Positions 24,420-32,263 of a stretch of 64,000 bases of DNA are shown in pieces. This DNA comes from Aquabacter sediminis (lineage in GTDB: Bacteria > Pseudomonadota > Alphaproteobacteria > Rhizobiales > Xanthobacteraceae), in assembly GCF_028863665.1 (NCBI RefSeq), contig NZ_JARBFX010000002.1, positions 496,001 to 560,000 of the forward strand, given 5' to 3'. The notes under the pieces were generated by a model, which did not search any database, was not told the origin of the DNA, and worked only from the letters and a program-made list of their open reading frames with translations. Within the stretch, counting starts at the first letter, position 1. Each line of letters starts with the position of its first letter. The position numbers were made by a program, and so were the translations under genes.

Positions 24420-24712
24420 GCGTCGCCTATCTGATCACATTCAAACTCAAAGGCGGCGAGCGGGCGCGGTTCCTGAGCCTCATCACCGCGCTTCTGGACC
24501 GCATGGCCCAGGAAGCGACCTATCGGAGCGCTCTGCTGCACGAGGACCCGGGCGACCCCAACCGCTTCCTCCTCCATGAGGTTTGGGCGGATCACGCGGA
24601 TGTCCTGAACGTCCAGCTTCATCGCCCCTACCGACAGGACTGGCACGCGGCCCTGCCCGACCTCTTGGAGGGTGAACGCCGCATCGAGATCTGGCAGCCG
24701 GTGGAGACCTGA
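24416..24712 (+). CDS. Antibiotic biosynthesis monooxygenase (ABM)-like protein
   Basis: A 98-residue ferredoxin-like ABM domain: AYLITFKLKGGERARFLSLI, then YRSALLHEDPGDPNRFLLHE and VWADHADVLNVQLHRPYRQD. Many members are cofactor-free quinol monooxygenases. The ATG overlaps the NTF2-like stop, so the two genes are translationally coupled and probably act on the same compound under the XRE/MmyB-like regulator. Confidence 0.85.
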   Translation: MSVAYLITFKLKGGERARFLSLITALLDRMAQEATYRSALLHEDPGDPNRFLLHEVWADHADVLNVQLHRPYRQDWHAALPDLLEGERRIEIWQPVET

Positions 24713-24787
24713 AGGACGCCTTGCGGCGCCGGAGGCTGGGGAGATCCCGGCGCGACGCCCGCCCCCGCCGCGCGCACCTCCGGCGGT

Positions 24788-24850
24788 CCGGCGGGCTTCC
24801 CTCTCCCGCGCCAGCGGGGGAGGGCCAGGGAGGGGGCAAGGGAGGGGGCA
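24788..24850. repeat. GC-rich palindromic repeat, single half-element
   Basis: One copy of the CCCTCTCCCGC...GCGGGGGAGGG element followed by several GGGAGGGGGCAAG units, between the ABM gene and the capsid gene. It is the same family as the repeats at 28.4-29.2 kb and 37.7-37.9 kb. A stem-loop in RNA is likely. Confidence 0.65.
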
Positions 24851-24873
24851 GGGGGCAAGGGCCGCTCGCGCCG

Positions 24874-26133
24874 TCAGCTCACCGCGAACTTCAGCAGCTT
24901 GGCGGCGTCGAAGTCCTGGATGCCGCCGCCCACGCGCTTGGTGGTGTAGAACAGCACATAGGGCTTGGCGGAATAGGGATCTCGCAGCACCCGCACGCCG
25001 GCGCGGTCCACCACCAGATAGAAGCGGCGGAAGTCGCCGAAGGCGATGGGGAAGGCACCATCCGCGATGTCCGGCATCTCCTCGCACTCGGCGATGGGGA
25101 AGCCCAGCAGGCTCGCGCCCTGCCCCGCCACGGCCGGCGGGGTCCAGAGGTACGTGCCGTTCTCGTCCTTCAGCTTGCGCACCGCCGCCTGGGTGCGGCG
25201 GTTCATGACGAAGCTGGCATTCTGCCGGTAGCCGCCCTTGAGTGCATAGACCAGGTCCACCAGCGCGTCGGAGGCATTGGTGGCGGAAAACGCCCCGGCG
25301 GCGCCGGTGGCCACATAGCCCACCTTGTCCCAGGTCCAGGCGCTCTCGGCGGCCTTGGTATAGGCCAGGAACCCCTTAGGCTTGGCCACCCCGTCGCCGG
25401 AGACGAAGGCGGCGCTCTCCTGGTCGGCAAAGGCGATGTCCACCTCCCCCGCGATCCAGGCTTCCAGGTCCACCGCCGCGTCATCCAGCAGCGGCTGGGT
25501 GGCGGCGGGCTGGGCATAGAGCTCCATGGCGGGGAAGGAGAGTTCCGCCAGCACCGGGCTGTCGGTCTGCGGGCGGGCGGCGGTCTCGGCGGCCCAGCCG
25601 GCGGCGGGGCCGGTCTTCATGAACGGCTTCTTGTAGGTGCCCCCGCCAATGGTGATGACGGTAGCGAGCCCCCGGATGGGCGAGAGCAAGGACAGGCGCC
25701 GGCCGATCTCGTGCTCCGTCTGGGCGGGCACCAGATAGCCGCCATCGGCGCCCGAGCCCACGGTCATGGCCTTGCCTTCCATGGCCTTGGCTTCCAGCGC
25801 CTTGAGGCCACCGGCCTCGCCATGGCGCACATAGGTCTCGAAGGCGCCGGCATGAGCGTCCACGGCGAGCCCGCGAGCCGGCGCGCCGAGGCCGGGGCGG
25901 GCCGCCTTGGTGGCGAGCGCATCGAGCCGCGCCTTCTGGGCGTCGAGGGCGGCATCGAGGCGGGCGAGCTTCTCCTCCAGCAACACGTCGGGCGCGCCGC
26001 GCCGCTCGATCTCGGCGAGGCGCTGGTCATTGGCGGCGCGATAGGTGTCGAAGGCCACCATCAGGTCCTCATGCTCGGAAAAGGCGCCGGGGCTCGTCAC
26101 CTTGGTCTCGGGGGCGGCGAAGGGATGGGTCAT
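24874..26133 (-). CDS. GTA g5-type major capsid protein (HK97 fold)
   Basis: A 419-residue HK97-type capsid protein. A coiled-coil delta-like region at about 20-80 (LARLDAALDAQKARLDALAT) is followed by the mature shell domain. This includes GSGADGGYLVPAQTEHEIGR, PIRGLATVITIGGGTYKKPF and QPLLDDAAVDLEAWIAGEVD, plus FVSGDGVAKPKGFLAY. It ends KRVGGGIQDFDAAKLLKFAV. ATG 26133 with GAGGA six bases upstream is chosen over an in-frame TTG. It follows the protease gene by nine bases. Confidence 0.96.
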   Translation of the reverse strand: MTHPFAAPETKVTSPGAFSEHEDLMVAFDTYRAANDQRLAEIERRGAPDVLLEEKLARLDAALDAQKARLDALATKAARPGLGAPARGLAVDAHAGAFETYVRHGEAGGLKALEAKAMEGKAMTVGSGADGGYLVPAQTEHEIGRRLSLLSPIRGLATVITIGGGTYKKPFMKTGPAAGWAAETAARPQTDSPVLAELSFPAMELYAQPAATQPLLDDAAVDLEAWIAGEVDIAFADQESAAFVSGDGVAKPKGFLAYTKAAESAWTWDKVGYVATGAAGAFSATNASDALVDLVYALKGGYRQNASFVMNRRTQAAVRKLKDENGTYLWTPPAVAGQGASLLGFPIAECEEMPDIADGAFPIAFGDFRRFYLVVDRAGVRVLRDPYSAKPYVLFYTTKRVGGGIQDFDAAKLLKFAVS

Positions 26134-26142
26134 GGACAATCC

Positions 26143-26661
26143 TCAGGGTTGAAGGCGAACCGCCCCGGCGGGACGGGCGAGGGGAAAGGCGGCCGGCATC
26201 GCCAGGGCGAAGCGGGCCTGGGGCTGCATGGGGAAGGTCACGACGGAGACTTCCCACAGATCGATGCGGGCGATGCGGCGCACGCGGCTGCGCGGATCGG
26301 TACGGGCGGCGGCGGCCTTGAAGCCGATGGACAGGCCATCCAGCGCGCCGACGCGGGCAAGATTCATCACCTCCCGCCCGCGCCGCACATCAAGGGCGAG
26401 GCGGCCGCGCACATGAAGGCCGTGCTCGTCCTCCGCGATGTCGGTCCACACGCCGATCGGCTCGGCCGGATCGTGCTGGTAGAGCAGGCGCACGCCGGCC
26501 GCGCCCCGCGTTTCCAGGGAGCGGGCGAAGGCGCCGGGGGCGATGCTGTCGCGGCCGAGATCCACCCGGTCGAACAGGCAGGCATAGCCCTCGATCCACC
26601 CCTCCGCATCCGCCTCCACCGCCCGCCGAACGGGCGGGCGCAAGGTGCGGGCAAAGCTCAT
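26143..26661 (-). CDS. GTA g4-type prohead protease
   Basis: A 172-residue HK97-family prohead protease. GWIEGYACLFDRVDLGRDSI and PGAFARSL open the domain. The catalytic pair is H63 in LLYQHDPAEPIG and S111 in GLSIGFKA. IDLWEVSVVTFPMQPQA is also conserved. It cleaves the capsid scaffold region during head maturation. Its start overlaps the stop of the preceding small gene. Confidence 0.94.
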   Translation of the reverse strand: MSFARTLRPPVRRAVEADAEGWIEGYACLFDRVDLGRDSIAPGAFARSLETRGAAGVRLLYQHDPAEPIGVWTDIAEDEHGLHVRGRLALDVRRGREVMNLARVGALDGLSIGFKAAAARTDPRSRVRRIARIDLWEVSVVTFPMQPQARFALAMPAAFPLARPAGAVRLQP

Positions 26662-26846
26662 GCCGGGTCCTTTCCGCCCGCGCCGGGCTTGCGGCGCTTG
26701 CCGCGCTCCAGGCGCTCCAAGGTGGCGACGAAATCGCGGAACACACCGCCCGGCGCCGGTGCCGGGGCTGGCGCCTGGGCACGGCGAAGGGTGGGCCCGA
26801 GCGCGCGAATGCGCGGCGCGGGCGCCTTCTGGAAGGGGGCACGCAT
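26658..26846 (-). CDS. Small GTA head-region protein, unknown
   Basis: A 62-residue, Arg/Pro/Ala-rich protein whose C-terminal half (GGVFRDFVATLERLERGKRR) may form a helix. GGAGA precedes ATG 26846, and the stop overlaps the protease ATG. I cannot assign a family. Position between the small TM protein and prohead protease suggests an auxiliary head protein or nothing more than a coupled spacer gene. Confidence 0.55.
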   Translation of the reverse strand: MRAPFQKAPAPRIRALGPTLRRAQAPAPAPAPGGVFRDFVATLERLERGKRRKPGAGGKDPA

Positions 26847-26914
26847 GCCGATGGTCTCCGAGGGAGGATGGAAGGCGAAAAAGGGCGCGGGCTCAGCCGG
26901 CGCGGGCCGGACAA

Positions 26915-27121
26915 TCAGCCGTCATTGCGGGCGTTGAAGCGGGCGAGCTCCCGCACGAAGGCATCAAGGCGCTCGGTGGCGCGGGAGAGGGCGGCGAGCG
27001 CCCGCACCGCCACCAAAGTGGCGCTGCCGGCCCACAGGAGAAGCGCGAGATGGGCAAGATCGCCCCGCTCGGCGAAGGCGCGCAGAAGGGCGTCCACGGG
27101 CAGGCCCGCCGCCGTGTTCAT
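26915..27121 (-). CDS. GTA g3.5-like small membrane/head-formation protein
   Basis: A 68-residue protein with one hydrophobic segment (LAHLALLLWAGSATLVAVRA, about 22-41) and a charged helix after it (RATERLDAFVRELARFNARN). Its ATG overlaps the portal stop (ATGA). RcGTA has a comparably small gene, g3.5, between portal and protease, said to be needed for head formation. Equivalence is based on place and size, with a similar helix pattern. Confidence 0.7.
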   Translation of the reverse strand: MNTAAGLPVDALLRAFAERGDLAHLALLLWAGSATLVAVRALAALSRATERLDAFVRELARFNARNDG

Positions 27122-28290
27122 GGATGCGGCCCGTAGCCCACGGCGGCGCGTTTCTCGTCCTCGGTGAGGAAGGCGGCGGCGCCCACCCGCGCCCAGAGAT
27201 CCGAGCGCTCGGCGGAGAGCGCCTCCACCTGGTCGAGGTCCGGCACGAGGGAGAGCTCCCCGCCATAGGCCGGCGCCAGCCAGGCGGACAGGGCCGCGCC
27301 GATGCGCCGGACCAAGGGCAGCACGGTCAGCCGCCACAAGGCACGGTTGGCCTCGGCATAATTGGCGAAGGTGTTGTCGCCGGGCAGGCCCAGCAGCATG
27401 GGCGGCACGCCCACGGCGAGCGCGATCTCGCGCGCCGCATTGGCGCGGGCGGCCTCGAAATCCATGTCCTTGGGGCTGAGGCCCAAAGGCTTCCAGTCGA
27501 GCCCGCCTTCCAGCAGCAACGGCCGGCCGGCATTGGCGGCGCCCTGGAAGCTCGCCTCCAATTCCTCCTTGAGGCGCTGGAACTGGTCCTCGCTCAAGGT
27601 TCCCGCTCCGCCATAGACGAGGGCGCCGGAAGGCCGGGCGGCATTGTCGATGAGCGCCTTGTTCCAGGCGGCGGAGGCATTGTGGAGGTCGAGGGCACGG
27701 GCGGCGGCCTCCAGCGGGGCAAAGCCGTAATGGTCGTCCAGCGGGTTGAAGGCGGCAATGTGGAGGATGGGCAAGGCGGTGCCGCTTTGCGTCTCCATCG
27801 GCTCCTGGGCAATGCGCAAGGTGCGCCCGTCCAGCACATAGTCGAAGGCCTCCGGCCAACCATCGGGGCCGGGCACCACCTTCACCCGATCCGGGCGCAG
27901 GATGTGGATTTCGCGCGGCTGCCCGTCCACGCACACCAGCTCCAGATAGGCATTGCCCGCCACCAGCAGATGGCCGCACACCGCCTCCACCAGGTCCGGC
28001 CCGCGCAGGCGCGGATTGGGATTGGCGAGCAGCGCCAGGAGCGGATGGCGGTCCAGCTCGCGCCCCTCTTCCATGAGCACGAAGGGCACGGTGCCCGCCG
28101 CCTCGGCGACAAGGCGCACGGCGCGGTGGGCAATGGCATTGCGGGCATAGCCCTCGCGGGCAAGGCCGGCATAGTCGCAAGGCGTCCAGCGCGCCTGGCC
28201 GTGACCGAACAGCGCCACCAGCGCGGCGGTCCGGCTCGCCTTCACCTGCGGCGGACGGGGCCGGAAGGGTGCGAGAAGGGTGCGGAACAT
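27118..28290 (-). CDS. GTA g3-type portal protein
   Basis: A 390-residue HK97-type portal protein. Signatures include ARNAIAHRAVRLVAEAAGTV, LLALLANPNPRLRGPDLVEA, HLLVAGNAYLELVCVDGQPR and VGVPPMLLGLPGDNTFANYA. It forms the dodecameric portal through which DNA is packaged. ATG 28290 is the first start after the repeat array; the open frame continues upstream through the repeats but loses homology. Confidence 0.95.
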   Translation of the reverse strand: MFRTLLAPFRPRPPQVKASRTAALVALFGHGQARWTPCDYAGLAREGYARNAIAHRAVRLVAEAAGTVPFVLMEEGRELDRHPLLALLANPNPRLRGPDLVEAVCGHLLVAGNAYLELVCVDGQPREIHILRPDRVKVVPGPDGWPEAFDYVLDGRTLRIAQEPMETQSGTALPILHIAAFNPLDDHYGFAPLEAAARALDLHNASAAWNKALIDNAARPSGALVYGGAGTLSEDQFQRLKEELEASFQGAANAGRPLLLEGGLDWKPLGLSPKDMDFEAARANAAREIALAVGVPPMLLGLPGDNTFANYAEANRALWRLTVLPLVRRIGAALSAWLAPAYGGELSLVPDLDQVEALSAERSDLWARVGAAAFLTEDEKRAAVGYGPHP

Positions 28291-28386
28291 GGCGGTCTCC
28301 CAAGGGGGGGCCGGTGCGGCAAGGCCGATGCGCCCTGCGGCGGCGGTGTTGGATACGGTCTCAACCCGTTTCCCGTTCGCCTCCCG

Positions 28387-29195
28387 CCCCCTCCCCGGCC
28401 CTCCCCCGCAAGCGGGAGAGGGAGGGGGGCCGGCCAGAGGCATGGGGCAGAAGAGCAGGCGGCCGGCATAAGGCGGCGGAACGGGGCGGATGGTCCTTCC
28501 CCCCGCGCGACCAGCCCCCTCTCCCGCAATGCGGGGGAGAGTTGGGGAGGGGGCACAGGGGCGAAACAGACGCCACGGCAACGCACGAGCGCCGCCACGC
28601 GGCGAGAAAAGCACAAGCCGACCTCTGGCCGCGCCGGCCCCCTCCCCGGCCCTCCCCCGCAAGCGGGAGAGGGAGGGGGCCGGCCAGCGGCATGGGGCAG
28701 GAGAGCACGGTGGCCGGCATGGGACGGCGGAACTCGGCGGACGCCCCTTCCCCCCGCGCGACCAGCCCCCTCTCCCGCAAAGCGGGGGAGGGTTGGGGAG
28801 GGGGCACAGGGGCGAGACGGAAGCCACGGGAACGCACGGGCGCCGCCACGCGGCGAGAAAAGGACCAGCCGACCGCTGGCCCCGGCGGCCCCCTCCCCGG
28901 CCCTCCCCCGCAGGCGGGAGAGGGAGGTCCGGCCGGCCAGCGGCATGGGGCAGGAGAGAATGGCGGCCGGCATGGGACGGCGGAACTCGGCGGACGCTCC
29001 TCCCTGCGCGCGACCAGCCCTCTCTCCCGCAAAGCGGGGGAGGGTTGGGGAGGGGGGCACACGGGCGAAACAGACGCCACGGGGATGCACGGGCGCCGCC
29101 ACGCGGCGAGAAAAGGACCAGCCGACCGCTGGCCGCGCCGGCCCCCTCCCTGGCCCTCCCCCGCAAGCGGGAGAGGGAGGGCGGCCGGCCAGCGG
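28387..29195. repeat. Array of 251-bp tandem repeats between terminase and portal genes
   Basis: The element CTCCCCGGCCCTCCCCCGC (final copy with one change) begins at 28391, 28642, 28893 and 29146, giving periods of 251, 251 and 253 bp: three full units and a partial fourth. Each unit holds two GC-rich palindromic elements in inverted orientation about 125 bp apart (CCCTCCCC..CCGCAAGCGGGAGAGGG and CCCTCTCCCGCAAAGCGGGGGAGGG), plus conserved unique sequence between them. The whole gap from 28291 to 29240 contains no supported gene. Open frames through it on both strands are Pro/Gly/Arg-rich repeats of themselves. Confidence 0.93.
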
Positions 29196-29240
29196 ACAGA
29201 TGGCCGAAGGGGCAAGCGGGCCGACCGCCTCCAGCGCCCC

Positions 29241-30518
29241 TCACAGCCCCCGGACGCGGGGCGCGGGGGCGCGGGGGCCGAGGGCGAGGGCGGTGATGGC
29301 CCACACCAGGGCGTCGAGGCGGTCCGGCGAGCGGCCGTTGGAGAGGCCCTCGGGGGCGAAGTCGCACAATTCGTCTTCGAGCGCGGGGAAGGCCCCCGCA
29401 TGGCGCACGCGGCCCTGCTCATAGAGGGCGGCCACCGGCTCGGCGCGCAGATATTTGCCGCGCGTGGCCCGTACCGGCTCCACCGGAACGGCACCGTCCA
29501 CCTCGGCGATGACGGCACGCACCATCTCGCCGCCCTGGTTCACCTCCACCACGATGCGATCGGCGCAAAAGCGCTGATAGAGCGCCACGGCGCGGCTTGC
29601 CCACTGGACGGGGGTGAGGCCGGCGGCACTGTCATCCGCCAGCACATGGACGATGCCCTCCTTGTCGATGCCCGCGCAGACGAGGCCGCAGGCATCGGCC
29701 CCGGAGCGGGAGGAGGCGGGCGGGTCCACCGCCACCACCACCCGCGCCAGAGGCGGCGGGGCGGTCTCGCGGGCGGCCTCCAGGCGCGCGCGGCTCCACA
29801 GAGCGTCTGGGCGATCCTCCAGGATTTCGCCATCCAGTTCCTGCCGGCCGAGGCGCGTGCCGCCATAGCGGGTGAGCACGGCGGCGAGAAAACCGGGGGC
29901 CAGAAGCCGGGCATTGTCCGCCGTACGGGCGCGGCTCACCGCCGTGGTGGGATCGGCCAGGAGGCGCTTCACCAGGGGGGTGGGGCGCGGCGTGGTGGTG
30001 ATCATCTGGCGCGGCTGGTCGCCCAGGCGCAGACCGAATTGCAGCATGTCGAAGGTGGCGTCCGCCCGGCGCCACTTAGCCAGCTCGTCCAGCCAGGCGG
30101 CCTGAAATTGCGGGCCGCGCAGGCTTTCCGGGTCTTCGGCTGAAAAGCCCTGCGCCACCGCGCCATTGGGCCAGACCAGGCGGCGGCGGGCGGCTTCCCA
30201 GCGGGGGCGCTCATGGGCGGGATGGATGGCGAGGAGGCCGGACACGCCGTCCACCATCACCTCGCGCACATCGGCCATGGTCTCCGCCACCAGGGCGATC
30301 CGCGCGACCGGCGCGGTGGCAAACGGAGGGCGGCCGAAGGCCAGGCCCCGCACCCATTCGGCACCTGCCCGCGTCTTGCCGGCGCCCCGCCCGCCCAGCA
30401 CCAGCCAGGTGGTCCAGGGCGCCCCGCCTTGGGCCAGAGCGGGGGGAAGCTGGTCCGGCCGGGCCCATAATTCCCAGTCATGCAGCAGCGCGCCCATGGC
30501 GGGGTCCGCCAGCAGCGC
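29241..30518 (-). CDS. GTA g2-type large terminase (DNA packaging ATPase/nuclease)
   Basis: A 425-residue large terminase. Walker A is GRGAGKT at residues 44-50 after WTTWLVLG. The region AERP..W..A.RRLVWPNGA and FSAEDPESLRGPQFQAAWLD with ELAKW forms Walker B and the coupling motif. The C-terminal nuclease domain has VVVAVDPPASS and DALVWAITAL. It drives headful packaging of host DNA. The ATG at 30518, 8 bases after the g1 stop, is chosen. In-frame starts up to 30629 would overlap g1 and cannot be excluded. It is followed by the repeat array rather than directly by the portal gene. Confidence 0.93.
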   Translation of the reverse strand, partial: ALLADPAMGALLHDWELWARPDQLPPALAQGGAPWTTWLVLGGRGAGKTRAGAEWVRGLAFGRPPFATAPVARIALVAETMADVREVMVDGVSGLLAIHPAHERPRWEAARRRLVWPNGAVAQGFSAEDPESLRGPQFQAAWLDELAKWRRADATFDMLQFGLRLGDQPRQMITTTPRPTPLVKRLLADPTTAVSRARTADNARLLAPGFLAAVLTRYGGTRLGRQELDGEILEDRPDALWSRARLEAARETAPPPLARVVVAVDPPASSRSGADACGLVCAGIDKEGIVHVLADDSAAGLTPVQWASRAVALYQRFCADRIVVEVNQGGEMVRAVIAEVDGAVPVEPVRATRGKYLRAEPVAALYEQGRVRHAGAFPALEDELCDFAPEGLSNGRSPDRLDALVWAITALALGPRAPAPRVRGL

Positions 30519-30528
30519 CATGAGTTCG

Positions 30529-31032
30529 TCAGGCTTCGTCCTTGTCGCGCAGCGCCTCAAGGCGGCGCGCAAGCTCGCGGCGGAAGGTGTCGAGGTCGAA
30601 GGCAATGGCATCCTCCCGGTTTTCCGCATCCACCGGCCGGCGGGGGCCGGAGGCGGCCTCCAGCGCCTTCAATTCCCGCAGCACCCGCGCCAGAACCGCC
30701 AGCGTGCGGGCATCGCGCTCCGCATCGGCGGCGAGGCCATCGGTGCGGGCAAGGCGCGCCTCGATCTCGTCCACCTGCATCTCGGCGGCGCGCCACAGGC
30801 GCTCCACCAAGGCGCGGCGTCGGGCAGGCAGGAGGAGCGAGGTGCGCCGGCTGGTGCGCCGGCGCGGCAAGGGCGCCTTGATGGCGATGCCGTCCGGGCC
30901 GGGGGCATGGTCGATCCAGTAATAGGTGCGCCCGGTGGACAGGCCCGTGCGGGCCACGATCTCATGGATGGGCACGCCGTCCTGGTAGAGGGCGCGCACG
31001 GTCGCCGCGACGCCGGGGGACGGTTCGCTCAT
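30529..31032 (-). CDS. GTA g1-type small terminase
   Basis: A 167-residue protein. The N-terminal helix-turn-helix (VRALYQDGVPIHEIVARTGL, then STGRTYYWIDHA) is followed by a basic linker and a helical stretch (RRALVERLWRAAEMQVDEIE, and LAVLARVLRELKALEA). This matches the rcc01682-type g1 protein, the small terminase of GTAs that initiates packaging with little sequence specificity. ATG 31032 begins MSEPSPGVAATVRALY. It is the first gene after the putative GTA promoter. Confidence 0.9.
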   Translation of the reverse strand: MSEPSPGVAATVRALYQDGVPIHEIVARTGLSTGRTYYWIDHAPGPDGIAIKAPLPRRRTSRRTSLLLPARRRALVERLWRAAEMQVDEIEARLARTDGLAADAERDARTLAVLARVLRELKALEAASGPRRPVDAENREDAIAFDLDTFRRELARRLEALRDKDEA

Positions 31033-31103
31033 GGGGACATCCGCTCTGGAAGAAGAAAGGCCGCGGAGGCGGCGCCTCAGGCGCACCTCTTGAACATGGA
31101 CAA

Positions 31104-31132
31104 ACCCTAGCGGAGGAGCGCACCGCTGTCAA
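31104..31132 (-). promoter_or_regulatory. Putative promoter of the GTA cluster
   Basis: On the minus strand TTGACA (31127-31132) is followed after exactly 17 bp by TAGGGT (31104-31109), a near-consensus housekeeping promoter for alphaproteobacteria. It would start transcription about 60 bp upstream of the small terminase ATG. Activity is inferred from sequence. Confidence 0.72.
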
Positions 31133-31138
31133 GACGTT

Positions 31139-31177
31139 ATTCCTAGGAATTTGAACAGTCATATGCAGGGATGACTG
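31139..31177. promoter_or_regulatory. Two inverted repeats upstream of the GTA promoter
   Basis: ATTCCTAGGAAT at 31139-31150 is a perfect 12-bp palindrome six bases upstream of the GTA -35 box. CAGTCAT (31156-31162) and ATGACTG (31171-31177) form a second inverted repeat with an 8-base spacer. Both lie between the GTA promoter and the divergent flavin reductase gene, so they could bind the regulator of either. Confidence 0.6.
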
Positions 31178-31229
31178 GCGGCCCGATGCAGGCGTGCTAT
31201 GCCTTGCCTCCTGGAACAGGAGAGGCCGC

Positions 31230-31856
31230 ATGAGCGCCGTTCGGGACGTCCATTATTACGAGCCGGCCAAGGGCCATGGCCTGCCGCACGATCCCTTCAA
31301 CGCCATCGTGGGGCCGCGCCCCATCGGCTGGATCTCCACCCGCGCGGTGGACGGGACGCTGAACCTTGCCCCCTATTCCTTCTTCAACGCCTTCAACTAC
31401 ACCCCGCCCTTGGTGGGCTTTTCCAGCACGTCCTGGAAGGACACGGTGGCCAATATCGAGGCAACGGGGGAATTCTGCTGGAACCTGGCCACCCGCGACC
31501 TGGCGGAGGCCATGAACGCCACCTCCGCCTCGGTGGGGCCGGAGGTGGACGAGTTCGCGCTCGCCGGCCTCACCCCCGCGGAAAGCCGCGTGGTGGGCGT
31601 GCCGCGCGTGGCGGAAAGCCGGGTCTCGTTCGAGTGCCGCCTCGCCCAATTGATCCGCCTGACCGATGCGGCCGGAACGCCCGTGGATGCCTGGCTGAGC
31701 ATCGGCGAGGTGGTGGCCGTGCACATCGACAAGGCGCTGCTGAAGGACGGCATCTACCAGACCGCTGAGGCCCACCCCATCCTGCGCGCCGGCGGCCCGG
31801 CCGCCTATGCGGAGGTGAGCCCGGACATCATGTTCGACATGCGCCGGCCGCGATAG
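31230..31856 (+). CDS. Flavin reductase family protein (FMN-binding split barrel)
   Basis: A 208-residue flavin reductase-like protein: FNAIVGPRPIGWISTRAVDG, then NLAPYSFFNAFNYTPPLVGF and EFCWNLATRDLAEAMNATSA. These are the usual FMN-binding segments. AGGAGAGG precedes ATG 31230. It diverges from the GTA small terminase and is convergent with the uronate genes. Its physiological partner is not visible; stand-alone members bind FMN and are often of unknown role. Confidence 0.88.
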   Translation: MSAVRDVHYYEPAKGHGLPHDPFNAIVGPRPIGWISTRAVDGTLNLAPYSFFNAFNYTPPLVGFSSTSWKDTVANIEATGEFCWNLATRDLAEAMNATSASVGPEVDEFALAGLTPAESRVVGVPRVAESRVSFECRLAQLIRLTDAAGTPVDAWLSIGEVVAVHIDKALLKDGIYQTAEAHPILRAGGPAAYAEVSPDIMFDMRRPR

Positions 31857-31885
31857 GGGGACAGGGAGGGGCAAGCCCCCTCCCC

Positions 31886-32233
31886 TCAGCCCTTCAGGAA
31901 ATCCGCCCGCATGGGCGTGAACACGTCGACCAGCACGCCCGGCTCCACGCAGATGGCGCCGTGATGGACGCCGGAGGGCACGTAGAAGCTGTCGCCGGCT
32001 TTCAGGCGGGCCGTCTTGCCGTCGATGGTGATGTCGAACACTCCGCTCTCCACGGAGGTGATCTGCACATGGGGGTGGGAATGGGGCACGCCGCCCGGCC
32101 CGGCTTTGTCGAACATGACCCGCACCATCATGATCTCGTCATTATAGGTGAGGATCTGTCGGCGGACGATGTCGTCCACCCGCTCCACCGGGGCCTCGTC
32201 GACGAGGCCGAACACGTCGCCCTTGCGGGACAT
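31886..32233 (-). CDS. kdgF: KdgF-like cupin (unsaturated uronate linearisation)
   Basis: A 115-residue single-domain cupin. The metal motif is spread over PHSHPHVQITSVESG (His residues at HSHPH) and YVPSGVHHGAICVEPG. KdgF proteins speed conversion of 4,5-unsaturated uronates, released from pectin or alginate, to the linear keto form taken by KduI or related enzymes. Placement directly after kduD and kduI on the same strand supports the name. AAGGAGCAATCTC precedes the ATG. Confidence 0.85.
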   Translation of the reverse strand: MSRKGDVFGLVDEAPVERVDDIVRRQILTYNDEIMMVRVMFDKAGPGGVPHSHPHVQITSVESGVFDITIDGKTARLKAGDSFYVPSGVHHGAICVEPGVLVDVFTPMRADFLKG

Positions 32234-32263
32234 GAGATTGCTCCTTGATCGATGGCCGGGGCT

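Noticed and set aside
24721-26937. 738-codon open frame on the plus strand across the capsid genes
   Set aside because: Antisense to capsid and prohead protease, which have clear homology.
28387-29195. CRISPR array
   Set aside because: The period is 251 bp with conserved sequence throughout; there are no short repeats with unique spacers and no cas genes.
27124-30143. Long open frames through the repeat array on both strands
   Set aside because: Their central parts are translated repeats rich in Pro, Arg and Gly. The portal and terminase starts are better placed outside the array.
7375-31032. An ordinary integrated prophage
   Set aside because: No integrase, repressor or replication genes are seen. 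Gene order and the g15 TIM-barrel protein are those of a GTA.
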